Below, piece after piece: positions 1 to 5,681 of a stretch of DNA of 5,821 nucleotides. This DNA is from Thermoplasmatota archaeon (lineage in GTDB: Archaea > Thermoplasmatota > Thermoplasmata > Thermoplasmatales > Thermoplasmataceae). The stretch is taken from assembly GCA_023379355.1 (NCBI GenBank), contig JAMCUD010000088.1:1-5821 (forward strand), written 5' to 3'. The first letter of the stretch is position 1. Each line of letters starts with the position of its first letter. Below the pieces are notes generated by a model. It was not told where the DNA came from. It did no database searches and saw only the letters and a list, made by a program, of their open reading frames with translations. Made by a program: the position numbers and the translations under genes.

Positions 1-272
1 TCAGGATAAGCTACCTGGATATTTACAATCCCAGGGCCCCTGGGTTCAGTCTTCTCTTTGGCATTTATTTTTATCACATTGTTCCTCCCTTCGGCAACAT
101 GATTACGCATTCCAAATCTTACAGTTACCTTGCTGAATCCGTTAAGAGATTCCATACCCCAGATACCATAACCGGAAAGATTCAAACTGCAGGTTTTAGC
201 ATTGTAGGGATTAGAAAACTTCTTTTTGGATCCATAGTCCTTCACGTAGCCCGCAAGCCCGACTCACAATGA
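1..272 (+). CDS. ubiE: UbiE/MenG-family quinone C-methyltransferase, C-terminal part (5' end outside window)
   Basis: This is the last 89 codons of a class I SAM-dependent methyltransferase of the UbiE/MenG family, read from position 3 to the TGA at 270-272. The family methylates the ring of demethylmenaquinone or a related quinone late in respiratory quinone synthesis. What is visible is the family's C-terminal half: an aromatic helix ending in HIVPPFG, then SYSYLAESVKRF (compare SYRYLAES in E. coli UbiE), then a TPDTITGKIQTAGF helix and turn, and a final strand SIVLHVARK (compare VALHRGYK). The SAM-binding motifs would lie upstream and cannot be seen. Thermoplasmatales are known to contain menaquinone-type quinones, which fits. 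The gene is on the same strand as the trp operon but separated from it by a promoter-containing gap, so it is probably a separate unit. Family assignment is firm; the exact quinone substrate is inference. Confidence 0.9.
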   Translation, partial: RISYLDIYNPRAPGFSLLFGIYFYHIVPPFGNMITHSKSYSYLAESVKRFHTPDTITGKIQTAGFSIVGIRKLLFGSIVLHVARKPDSQ

Positions 273-387
273 TGTCATGCCTAACTGCCTATCCTGATCG
301 TTGCCCATAGAAAAAGTATGCTTTATTTAGTGCATTGATGGATAATAAGCATTAACGTTTATATATTATACATTGATGCCAATCAGT
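273..387 (+). promoter_or_regulatory. Intergenic region carrying the trp operon promoter
   Basis: This is the 115-bp gap between the methyltransferase stop and the preferred trpB start. The left half (273-310) is of mixed composition with no ORF worth calling and no convincing terminator: there is no T-run after a stem, only a T-rich CTTTATTTA at 321-329. The right half is AT-rich and holds the TATA box and the repeats listed separately. No tRNA-like or riboswitch-like fold was recognised. Confidence 0.7.
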
Positions 388-394
388 ATGCTTT
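315..394 (+). repeat. Nested direct repeats flanking the trp promoter
   Basis: AGTATGCTTT occurs at 315-324 and again at 385-394. Inside this pair, CATTGATG occurs at 333-340 and 371-378. The TATA box sits between the inner pair. An inverted copy of the core, AATAAGCAT at 344-352, can pair with ATGCTTTATT at 318-327 (nine pairs, one bulged T). ATGCTT cores therefore appear in +, -, + orientation across the promoter. This is a candidate regulator-binding arrangement; no protein can be assigned from the sequence. Confidence 0.4.
358..366 (+). promoter_or_regulatory. TATA box of the trp operon
   Basis: TTTATATAT is a strong archaeal TATA-box match, preceded by TTAACG, a modest BRE. Its centre lies about 26 bp before the ATG at 388, the usual archaeal distance from TATA to the transcription start. 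Transcription would then begin at or next to the A of that ATG, giving a leaderless mRNA. A weaker TATA-like CTTTATTTA at 321-329 could be a second promoter, with a start near 350. Confidence 0.75.
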
Positions 395-1641
395 CATCAC
401 AGGAAAAGGAAGTGATTCCAGAAAACTGGTACAACGTTGTACCCGATCTTCCGGAACAGCTCCCCCCACCGAGAGATAACGAAACCGAAAGATCGTCCAT
501 AGAATTGCTTAATAAAATTCTTCCCAAGGAGGTTCTGAGGCAGGAATTCACGTTCCAGAGATACATGAAGATACCTGACGACATCAGGGAGATATATGAG
601 CAAATAGGCCGGCCCACCCCTCTTGTTAGGGCACGCGGCCTTGAGAGGTTTCTCGATTATTCCGGTAAGATATACTTCAAGTATGAAGGGGCAACCGTAA
701 CGGGATCACACAAGATCAACACCGCCGTTCCCCAGGCCATTTATGCCTCAAGGGAGGGTGTCGAGAAGGTTGTAACGGAAACGGGAGCAGGACAATGGGG
801 CACTGCCACAAGCGTGGCGGCATCCTTTGCTGGAATCAAGGCCAAGGTCTTCATGGTCAGGATAAGCTACCAGCAAAAGCCCCTTAGAAAGAAGATAATG
901 GAACTCTATGGCGGCACCGTATCTCCAAGCCCCTCTGATGAAACCAGGTTTGGGAGAATGCTTCTCAAGCACAATCCTGATCATCCAGGTTCCCTGGGCA
1001 TAGGCATTGGGGAAGCAGTTGAATATGCTCTTGATCACGATCTGAGGTATCTGGTCGGAAGTGTTTTCAATTCTGTACTCACACACCAGAGCATCATTGG
1101 CCTGGAGACCGAGAAACAACTGGAAATAGCCGGTGAGGCACCCGACGTGCTCATTGGCTGTGTAGGAGGGGGTAGCAATTTTGGTGGCTTTTCCTTCCCA
1201 CTCATGAAGAAGTTCAAGGAAGTTGAGGTAATAGCCTCCACAGCAGCAGAGGTCCCAAAGTTCTCACAAGGGGAATATAAGTATGATTACGTTGATACTG
1301 CCAGAATCCTGCCTTCGGTGAAGATGTATTCACTGGGTGCTGACTTCATGCCTGAGAAAATATATGCCGGCGGACTGAGATACCATGGAGCTGCCCCCTC
1401 ACTGTCCATGCTGGTAAAGACTGGCAGAGTGGCAACAAGGGACGAGGATGAGGGTCATGTCATTCAGGCACTGAAGGTATTTTCGCAGACTCAGGGTATT
1501 GTTGCGGCCCCCGAGTCTGGACATGCTCTAGCATCTGCAATTGACTATGTCAGAAAACATAGGCAGGAGAAAAAGACCATAGTTGTGAACGTTAGCGGTC
1601 ACGGACTGCTGGATCTCTCCATCTTCAGGGATGATAAATGA
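388..1641 (+). CDS. trpB: Tryptophan synthase beta subunit, TrpB2 type
   Basis: PLP enzyme that makes L-tryptophan from indole and a serine-derived aminoacrylate in the cytoplasm. It belongs to the TrpB2 branch, not TrpB1: it has the N-terminal IPENWYNVVPDLP block, GAGQWG (132-138) where TrpB1 has GAGQHG, and SGHG (403-406) where TrpB1 has SGRG. PLP lysine is K109 in GSHKIN, the catalytic glutamate is E131 in VTETGAGQ, and GGGSN at 260-264 binds the cofactor phosphate. At 417 residues it is normal for TrpB2, and it closely resembles the Sulfolobus operon-type TrpB2. I prefer ATG388 because the TATA box lies about 26 bp upstream, no Shine-Dalgarno site is present, and the N-terminal length then matches the family. 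ATG376 and TTG373 are in-frame alternatives adding 4 or 5 residues. TrpB2 enzymes are reported to accept O-phosphoserine, so the true amino-acid donor is open. The stop overlaps trpA (ATGA). Confidence 0.95.
   Translation: MLSSQEKEVIPENWYNVVPDLPEQLPPPRDNETERSSIELLNKILPKEVLRQEFTFQRYMKIPDDIREIYEQIGRPTPLVRARGLERFLDYSGKIYFKYEGATVTGSHKINTAVPQAIYASREGVEKVVTETGAGQWGTATSVAASFAGIKAKVFMVRISYQQKPLRKKIMELYGGTVSPSPSDETRFGRMLLKHNPDHPGSLGIGIGEAVEYALDHDLRYLVGSVFNSVLTHQSIIGLETEKQLEIAGEAPDVLIGCVGGGSNFGGFSFPLMKKFKEVEVIASTAAEVPKFSQGEYKYDYVDTARILPSVKMYSLGADFMPEKIYAGGLRYHGAAPSLSMLVKTGRVATRDEDEGHVIQALKVFSQTQGIVAAPESGHALASAIDYVRKHRQEKKTIVVNVSGHGLLDLSIFRDDK
428..443. repeat. Perfect 16-bp palindrome in the 5' end of trpB
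   Basis: GGTACAACGTTGTACC reads identically on both strands. It lies 40 bp into trpB, over the codons for the conserved Trp-Tyr-Asn-Val-Val-Pro. Its AACGTT core also occurs at 354-359, next to the TATA box. Such a symmetric site suits a dimeric DNA-binding protein; as RNA it could give only a 5-bp stem with a 6-nt loop. Function is inferred only, and chance is possible because conserved codons fix some of the bases. Confidence 0.45.
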
Positions 1642-2372
1642 CCAGGAAGACCATTTTCTATTTCACATCCTCCTATCCTGATCATGAGGAACTGCTTCCG
1701 TTCATAAGGGCCATTGATGGTGAGGTTGTTAAATATGTGGAGATTGGTTTACCCTCCAGGAATCCGGTCTACGACGGGCCCCATATAAGGAAAACCCATA
1801 GCTATGCACTTAAGAACTTTGATTTCTCCCACCTGGAGGAATACGGTAAGATACTCACCCATAAGGGAGTTAAACCTTACCTGCTCGCCTATTATGACGA
1901 TTTCATTGAAAGGGGAGAAACCTTCATTGACGACCTGGATGCTGCCGGCTTTTCCGGACTGCTGATTCCGGATCTTCTTGTGGATTATGCCGGGAAGGCG
2001 GAGTCAACAATAGCATCAGTTCAGAGGAAACTTGAATTTATCCCTTTCTTCAATCCAGCAACGCCTGATGCAATAGTCTCCAGAATCAGCGGAATGACAA
2101 ACTCCTGGATTTATTACGGACTGCAGCCATCAACTGGCATTGAGATTCCCTACGATCTCGTGGAAGTATCTGCCAGAATAAGAGAACTCCTTCCTGACAG
2201 GGAAGTAAATTTTGGCTTTGGAATAAGGAACATGGGACAGGTCAGGGAAATACTGAATCTCGGTTCAGACGGTGTGGCAATTGGAACGTTGATCATCCCC
2301 ATGATAACGAATGGCGACACTGAGGGTTTCGTTCAGTTGCAAAGGGAGCTAAGTGAGGTGGCTGCTGGATGA
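1638..2372 (+). CDS. trpA: Tryptophan synthase alpha subunit
   Basis: Cleaves indole-3-glycerol phosphate to indole and glyceraldehyde 3-phosphate, as a TIM barrel. The catalytic glutamate is E35 in VEIGLPSRNP, and the catalytic aspartate is D46 in VYDGP, spaced exactly as Glu49 and Asp60 of the enterobacterial enzyme. IPDLLVDY (D112) follows, and the phosphate-binding end is FGFGIRN (192-198) plus DGVAIGT. The 244 residues are a little short for the family (about 250-268) but match Sulfolobus-like TrpA, as does the loop-6 segment YYGLQPSTGIEIP, which lacks the usual GVTG threonine. The ATG overlaps the trpB stop by 4 nt, and AGGGATGAT at 1627-1635 is a weak ribosome-binding site, so translation is probably coupled. 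It presumably works with the TrpB2 encoded just upstream, although TrpB2 proteins do not always form the classical stable complex. Confidence 0.95.
   Translation: MTRKTIFYFTSSYPDHEELLPFIRAIDGEVVKYVEIGLPSRNPVYDGPHIRKTHSYALKNFDFSHLEEYGKILTHKGVKPYLLAYYDDFIERGETFIDDLDAAGFSGLLIPDLLVDYAGKAESTIASVQRKLEFIPFFNPATPDAIVSRISGMTNSWIYYGLQPSTGIEIPYDLVEVSARIRELLPDREVNFGFGIRNMGQVREILNLGSDGVAIGTLIIPMITNGDTEGFVQLQRELSEVAAG
2355..2360 (+). promoter_or_regulatory. Ribosome binding site of trpD
   Basis: GAGGTG lies 8 nt before the trpD ATG, inside the end of trpA. It supports the start at 2369 and the ATGA overlap with trpA. Confidence 0.6.
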
Positions 2373-3349
2373 TCGGCACTGGTTCTGGCCAGGAAAGCGA
2401 TGTAGTGAGATATGCCAGGTTGCAGTTTCACTATGCCATTGAAACCGACAGCGATGAGGAGAGGGAGAAATTTCTCAGGGATATTGATCCGGAGAGTATA
2501 ACTGGATCCCAGCTTGCCGGATTTACTGAGGCCGTTCTCTCCCGTGCAAGGCTACCTCCTGTCCATAACTGCATGGATATAGTTGGAACAGGGGGGGACG
2601 GATTAAATACAATCAATGTCAGCACTGCAGCCTCAATTGTGGTTTCTGGGCTGGGGTATACGGTCGTGAAGCATGGAAATTTCGGATCATCCAATAAGAA
2701 GGGAAGTGCCGATTTTCTGAAATTTTACGGTTATGATTTTACAATGGATTCGGTGGAGCTGAAGCGAAGGGCAGCAAAGTACAGGTTTGCATTCATACTT
2801 GCCCCCATGTACAATGAAAGTTTTGCCAGATTTGCAGAGGCAAGGAAGAAGATCCAGCGCAGGACAATTATGAACTACCTTGGTCCAGTAACAAATCCGG
2901 CGTCTCCGGAAAAAGTAATGCTAGGTGCAGCCAGCCCACAGATTCAGGAGCTTTACGCCCAGTACATGGTTGCAACTGGCAAAGATGGCTTCACCATCCA
3001 CTCAATGGATGGTATGGATGAGGTATCCCCATATTCTGAATGTGTGGTAGCTCATGTCAGGGATGGCAGGATTACACGCTTCCGGTTAAACCCTGAGGAG
3101 ATCCTTGGGCACAGGATTCCTCTGGAAGCCATTACCACGCCAGTTCCTGAAAAGTCGTTCCAGATTGCGGTAGACGGGCTTAAGGGGATCGATTCAAGAA
3201 GCGCGGAATTCATCTCTTTGAACGCAGCGGCAGCAATGTCTGCAGCCACCGGGGATCTTGATATAAAACATCACTTCAGGGAGGCGATAAACTTCATAAC
3301 ATCAGGAGAGGCATATGAACATTTCAGGAAGGTAATGCAAAATGCCTGA
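2369..3349 (+). CDS. trpD: Anthranilate phosphoribosyltransferase
   Basis: Transfers phosphoribose from PRPP to anthranilate, giving N-(5-phosphoribosyl)anthranilate. Visible motifs in order: the PRPP-binding DIVGTGGDG (70-78) followed by NTINVSTAAS; the KHGN loop (K101-N104) leading to GSAD (112-115); R159 in EARKK, at the place of the anthranilate-contacting arginine of Sulfolobus TrpD (Arg164); LGPVTNP; and the acidic Mg-binding pair D217-E218 in GMDEVS. The 326 residues are slightly under the usual 340 or so, with a short N-terminal helical domain. The loop after KHGN reads FGSSNKK instead of the common R-x-x-SS-K-S, so the usual arginine is replaced by F105. All other signature residues are intact, so I expect an active enzyme. 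It is preceded by an ATGA overlap with trpA and ends 8 nt inside trpF. A seven-G run at 2591-2597 encodes the GG of GTGGD without disturbing the frame. Confidence 0.95.
   Translation: MIGTGSGQESDVVRYARLQFHYAIETDSDEEREKFLRDIDPESITGSQLAGFTEAVLSRARLPPVHNCMDIVGTGGDGLNTINVSTAASIVVSGLGYTVVKHGNFGSSNKKGSADFLKFYGYDFTMDSVELKRRAAKYRFAFILAPMYNESFARFAEARKKIQRRTIMNYLGPVTNPASPEKVMLGAASPQIQELYAQYMVATGKDGFTIHSMDGMDEVSPYSECVVAHVRDGRITRFRLNPEEILGHRIPLEAITTPVPEKSFQIAVDGLKGIDSRSAEFISLNAAAAMSAATGDLDIKHHFREAINFITSGEAYEHFRKVMQNA
3326..3333 (+). promoter_or_regulatory. Ribosome binding site of trpF
   Basis: AGGAAGGT within the end of trpD lies 8 nt before the trpF ATG at 3342, supporting that start and the 8-nt overlap with trpD. 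Confidence 0.55.
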
Positions 3350-3965
3350 AATTCCCTTTGCCAAAATTTGCGGTATCACTAACATTGAGGACGGAGTCAT
3401 GTCGCTGGAACTCGGGGTGGGGATGCTGGGCGTGGTACTTTCTCCCCTCTCCCCAAGAATGGGAAGCGTCGATCTCGTGAATAAACTGAAAGAAATCGGG
3501 GCTACTGTTGCAACTGTGCACACCGACATGGAAAGCGTCATTTTCAAGACTTCCGAAGAGGATTTTGTTCAGCTGCATTTCACGCACGGCGGACCGGAAA
3601 TTAGTAATGTGATTCGTCGCACTGGAAAGCGGGTGATTTCTGTTGTTCTGAACAGTAATATTAACGAGGCCATTGGGGAGGCCCGGCAACTACTGAACCA
3701 GGGCGCGGCTTTTGCACTCATAGATACCGGAATTCCTGTTTCGGAGGCCATTGGCAATGATCACCAGATCATAGGAGATCATAGGATAGGCATAGCCGGC
3801 AAGATATCCCCTGAAAACATTCACCAGGTTCTGGCTATGAAACCTGGATTTGTTGATGCGAGCAGCCGTCTGGAACTGTATCCCGGTAAAAAGGATCCAA
3901 TAGCTGTAAGGAGATTTATGGAGGTGTTCAGGAATGAGACCAGAACTGTTCAGACGTATCCCTGA
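3342..3965 (+). CDS. trpF: Phosphoribosylanthranilate isomerase
   Basis: Performs the Amadori rearrangement of N-(5-phosphoribosyl)anthranilate to CdRP, on a TIM barrel. The catalytic cysteine is C10 in AKICGIT, followed by IEDG and a typical SPR turn (SPLSPRMGS). The catalytic aspartate is D128 in ALIDTG. The phosphate-binding end is IAGKISPENI (151-160), followed by GFVDASSRLE with D172 and then PGKKDP. The 207 residues are normal. Two departures from the bacterial consensus are visible: the GGTG segment after the catalytic aspartate is absent, replaced by GIPVSEAIGNDHQIIGD, and LAGGL reads IAGKI. The overall pattern is nearer the divergent crenarchaeal enzymes. An exact 10-bp tandem repeat (AGATCATAGG at 3766-3775 and 3776-3785) lies in this stretch. 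The 3' end overlaps trpE by 32 nt. Identification is safe because of motif order and operon position. Confidence 0.93.
   Translation: MPEIPFAKICGITNIEDGVMSLELGVGMLGVVLSPLSPRMGSVDLVNKLKEIGATVATVHTDMESVIFKTSEEDFVQLHFTHGGPEISNVIRRTGKRVISVVLNSNINEAIGEARQLLNQGAAFALIDTGIPVSEAIGNDHQIIGDHRIGIAGKISPENIHQVLAMKPGFVDASSRLELYPGKKDPIAVRRFMEVFRNETRTVQTYP
3920..3926 (+). promoter_or_regulatory. Ribosome binding site of trpE, inside trpF
   Basis: GGAGGTG ends 7 nt before the ATG at 3934. It is a near-perfect match to the archaeal anti-Shine-Dalgarno complement and the best such site in the operon. It fixes the trpE start and confirms the 32-nt overlap with trpF. A TAA in the trpE frame at 3907-3909 and the lack of any other start codon leave no longer alternative. 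Confidence 0.75.
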
Positions 3966-5121
3966 ACTGGAATCCAGAAATTCAGACTTTGCCTATTTCT
4001 GCAGCTTCTCTGATCCGCAGAGAAGGGTCGGAAGGGAACTACTGATGACTTCAGACTCAGCACCAGTGTCAGGAAAGGGACCCATTCCCTCTGATACACT
4101 GAGGGAGGTGGAATCAGCAAGGGGAATGTTTCCGCCGGATTATGGGCCTTTCTATCCTGTCTTCATATCATATGACTATTTGCAGAACATTTTTAACTAC
4201 AGTCTGAAACACCAGTCACGGTGGCCTCACTATTCGCTGCTCATGCCGAACAGCGTCGAATTATCATACTTTTCAAGGCCAGAGGAAATCAGCACTCCAG
4301 CAAAAAGCAGACCTGAGATAGCGCCCGAAGAGAGGAGAAGGCTCACATCTTCAATTGGTGAGGTCAGGGATTTGATCAGGGATGGAGAAATGCTTCAGGC
4401 AGTAATATCCTGCGGATTTCCGTTGTCGCAGCGAATTTCACTGTATGATCTTACCAGACATTTCCTGATAAACGACAGATCGCGCTACGTTTACTACTAT
4501 TCTTTCGGCGATTTCCGCATTGTTGGAAGTTCTCCTGAAAATATTTTCAGGCAAACCGGGAGAGAACTGTTAATAAGCCCAATAGCTGGCACAAGGCCCA
4601 GAAGGAGTGCAGATTCTGGCGAGGGCCTTATCCAGGATCTGATTACAGACCAGAAGGAGACATGCGAACACAGGATGCTGGTCGACCTTGCCAGGAATGA
4701 TTTGGCCAGGATAAGCCAGACCGGTAGTGTCAATGTAACCATGGATATGTTTCCTGAGGAATTCTCATCAGTGGTACACCTTGTTAGCATGGTTCAATCA
4801 AGATCAAGGGAGGGGATAACACCACTTGACACTCTGAAAAGCGTCTTTCCGGCCGGAACAGTGAGCGGAGCTCCAAAACTTAGGGCAATAGAGACAATAG
4901 ACAGTTTTGAGACTGCACCGAGAGGTGGTTATGCAGGAGGCATAGGTATCGTAGGTCCCCGTATGGCTGATATTGCGCTGGGCATCAGGACCTTATTCTC
5001 CTCACCGGATGGTACCTATACACAGGCAGGAGCTGGCATTGTAAAGGATTCTGACCCGGATAGGGAGGTTGAAGAGATACTTGCCAAGGCAGGTACAGTT
5101 GTTTCTGGAGTGAAAACATGA
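3934..5121 (+). CDS. trpE: Anthranilate synthase component I
   Basis: Converts chorismate and ammonia (from TrpG) to anthranilate and pyruvate. The chorismate-binding domain is complete: [14 protein letters not shown] (A218, G219, T220); [12 protein letters not shown] (245-256); H282 in [17 protein letters not shown] ending at K315; GGYAGGIG (from about 331); and [12 protein letters not shown] with the Mg-ligand glutamates E378 and E381. Spacing suits anthranilate synthase, and the trp context excludes the PabB and isochorismate synthase relatives. The 395 residues are short even against Sulfolobus TrpE (about 421): the protein begins only ten residues before ELES, which corresponds to the LLES tryptophan-binding motif, so the usual first N-terminal strand is missing. 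The second feedback segment, N-P-x-x-Y-M-F/Y in sensitive enzymes, reads NDRSRYVY (180-187). Feedback control may therefore differ. An ATGA overlap joins it to trpG. Confidence 0.95.
   Translation: MRPELFRRIPELESRNSDFAYFCSFSDPQRRVGRELLMTSDSAPVSGKGPIPSDTLREVESARGMFPPDYGPFYPVFISYDYLQNIFNYSLKHQSRWPHYSLLMPNSVELSYFSRPEEISTPAKSRPEIAPEERRRLTSSIGEVRDLIRDGEMLQAVISCGFPLSQRISLYDLTRHFLINDRSRYVYYYSFGDFRIVGSSPENIFRQTGRELLISPIAGTRPRRSADSGEGLIQDLITDQKETCEHRMLVDLARNDLARISQTGSVNVTMDMFPEEFSSVVHLVSMVQSRSREGITPLDTLKSVFPAGTVSGAPKLRAIETIDSFETAPRGGYAGGIGIVGPRMADIALGIRTLFSSPDGTYTQAGAGIVKDSDPDREVEEILAKAGTVVSGVKT
5107..5112 (+). promoter_or_regulatory. Ribosome binding site of trpG
   Basis: GGAGTG in the last codons of trpE lies 5 nt before the trpG ATG at 5118, supporting the ATGA-overlap start. 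Confidence 0.55.
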
Positions 5122-5681
5122 CAGTCCTGATGATTGATAACCATGATTCCTTTGTTTATAACGTGGTAGATCTGCTGGAACGCAATGGAGAGTGTGTTGA
5201 CGTAATTGAAAATGACAGCGAAGTAAACGCACCGATCCTAGAAAAGTATGACACTCTGGTTATATCTCCGGGACCGGGGACTCCTGTGAATGAAAGAGAT
5301 AGGGGGATAACACTTGATCTAATCAAGAGGGGAAAATTTAGGAAGATTCTCGGCATATGCTTTGGACACCAGCTTCTTGCCTACAGCCTTGGTTCAACCA
5401 TATACAGGACAGAAAGGATTTATCACGGTGAAGTTGACAACATCCGTAATTTTCGCGGAGGAGTACTAAGCCATGTCCCGGATGAATTCTCGGCGGTAAG
5501 ATACCATTCCCTTGCCATTACCCCAAACCCAAAGATAATTGTGGATGCCGTTTCAGAGTCTGATGGCACAATAATGGCGTTCCACAGCAGGGACTTGCGG
5601 ATTTATGGCATGCAATTCCATCCTGAAAGTTATTATTCATCTTATGGGGAAATAATGATCAGGGAGTTTTTGAGAATTTGA
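5118..5681 (+). CDS. trpG: Anthranilate synthase component II (glutamine amidotransferase)
   Basis: Class I glutamine amidotransferase that supplies ammonia to TrpE. It opens with the family start MIDNHDSFVYN, followed by the oxyanion-loop ISPGPGTP. The nucleophile is C81 in GICFGHQ (usual form GVCLGHQ; the Phe is a mild variant). Next come the YHGE and RYHSLAI segments, and the catalytic His-Glu are H168 and E170 in MQFHPES. At 187 residues it is a stand-alone amidotransferase of normal length, not fused to TrpD or TrpE. Its position directly after trpE with a 4-nt overlap suggests balanced synthesis of the two subunits. A TrpG can also serve PabB for aminobenzoate synthesis, but no pabB is in view. 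The stop TGA probably overlaps a TTG start of trpC. Confidence 0.95.
   Translation: MTVLMIDNHDSFVYNVVDLLERNGECVDVIENDSEVNAPILEKYDTLVISPGPGTPVNERDRGITLDLIKRGKFRKILGICFGHQLLAYSLGSTIYRTERIYHGEVDNIRNFRGGVLSHVPDEFSAVRYHSLAITPNPKIIVDAVSESDGTIMAFHSRDLRIYGMQFHPESYYSSYGEIMIREFLRI

Noticed and set aside
3..263. Open minus-strand frame (with an ATG at 308 and an in-frame TGA at 266-264) that looks protein-like
   Set aside because: It is the in-register antisense of the UbiE/MenG reading frame on the + strand, whose C-terminal motifs are clear. It is not a gene or pseudogene.
273..330. Transcription terminator for the upstream methyltransferase gene
   Set aside because: No stem followed by a T-run is present. 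The T-rich CTTTATTTA is too weak to call and could equally be a second TATA-like element.
318..338. Possible leader peptide Met-Leu-Tyr-Leu-Val-His before trpB
   Set aside because: It contains no tryptophan codons, has no ribosome-binding site, lies upstream of the likely transcription start, and no attenuator stem follows.
1..871. 15-bp exact match TCAGGATAAGCTACC at 1-15 and 857-871
   Set aside because: Both copies lie in coding sequence, where they encode Arg-Ile-Ser-Tyr in unrelated proteins with preferred codons. Flanks do not match, so coincidence is the simplest explanation.
748..1119. Long minus-strand ORF (123 codons) and other antisense ORFs across the trp genes
   Set aside because: They are shadows of strongly conserved + strand genes, and their translations show no recognisable domain.
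2591..2597. Run of seven G, a possible frameshift or slippage site in trpD
   Set aside because: The frame is intact on both sides and the run simply encodes the Gly-Gly of the GTGGD motif.
4847..4858. 12-bp palindrome TTCCGGCCGGAA in trpE
   Set aside because: One or two 12-bp palindromes are expected by chance in a window of this length, and it lies deep inside a conserved coding motif.
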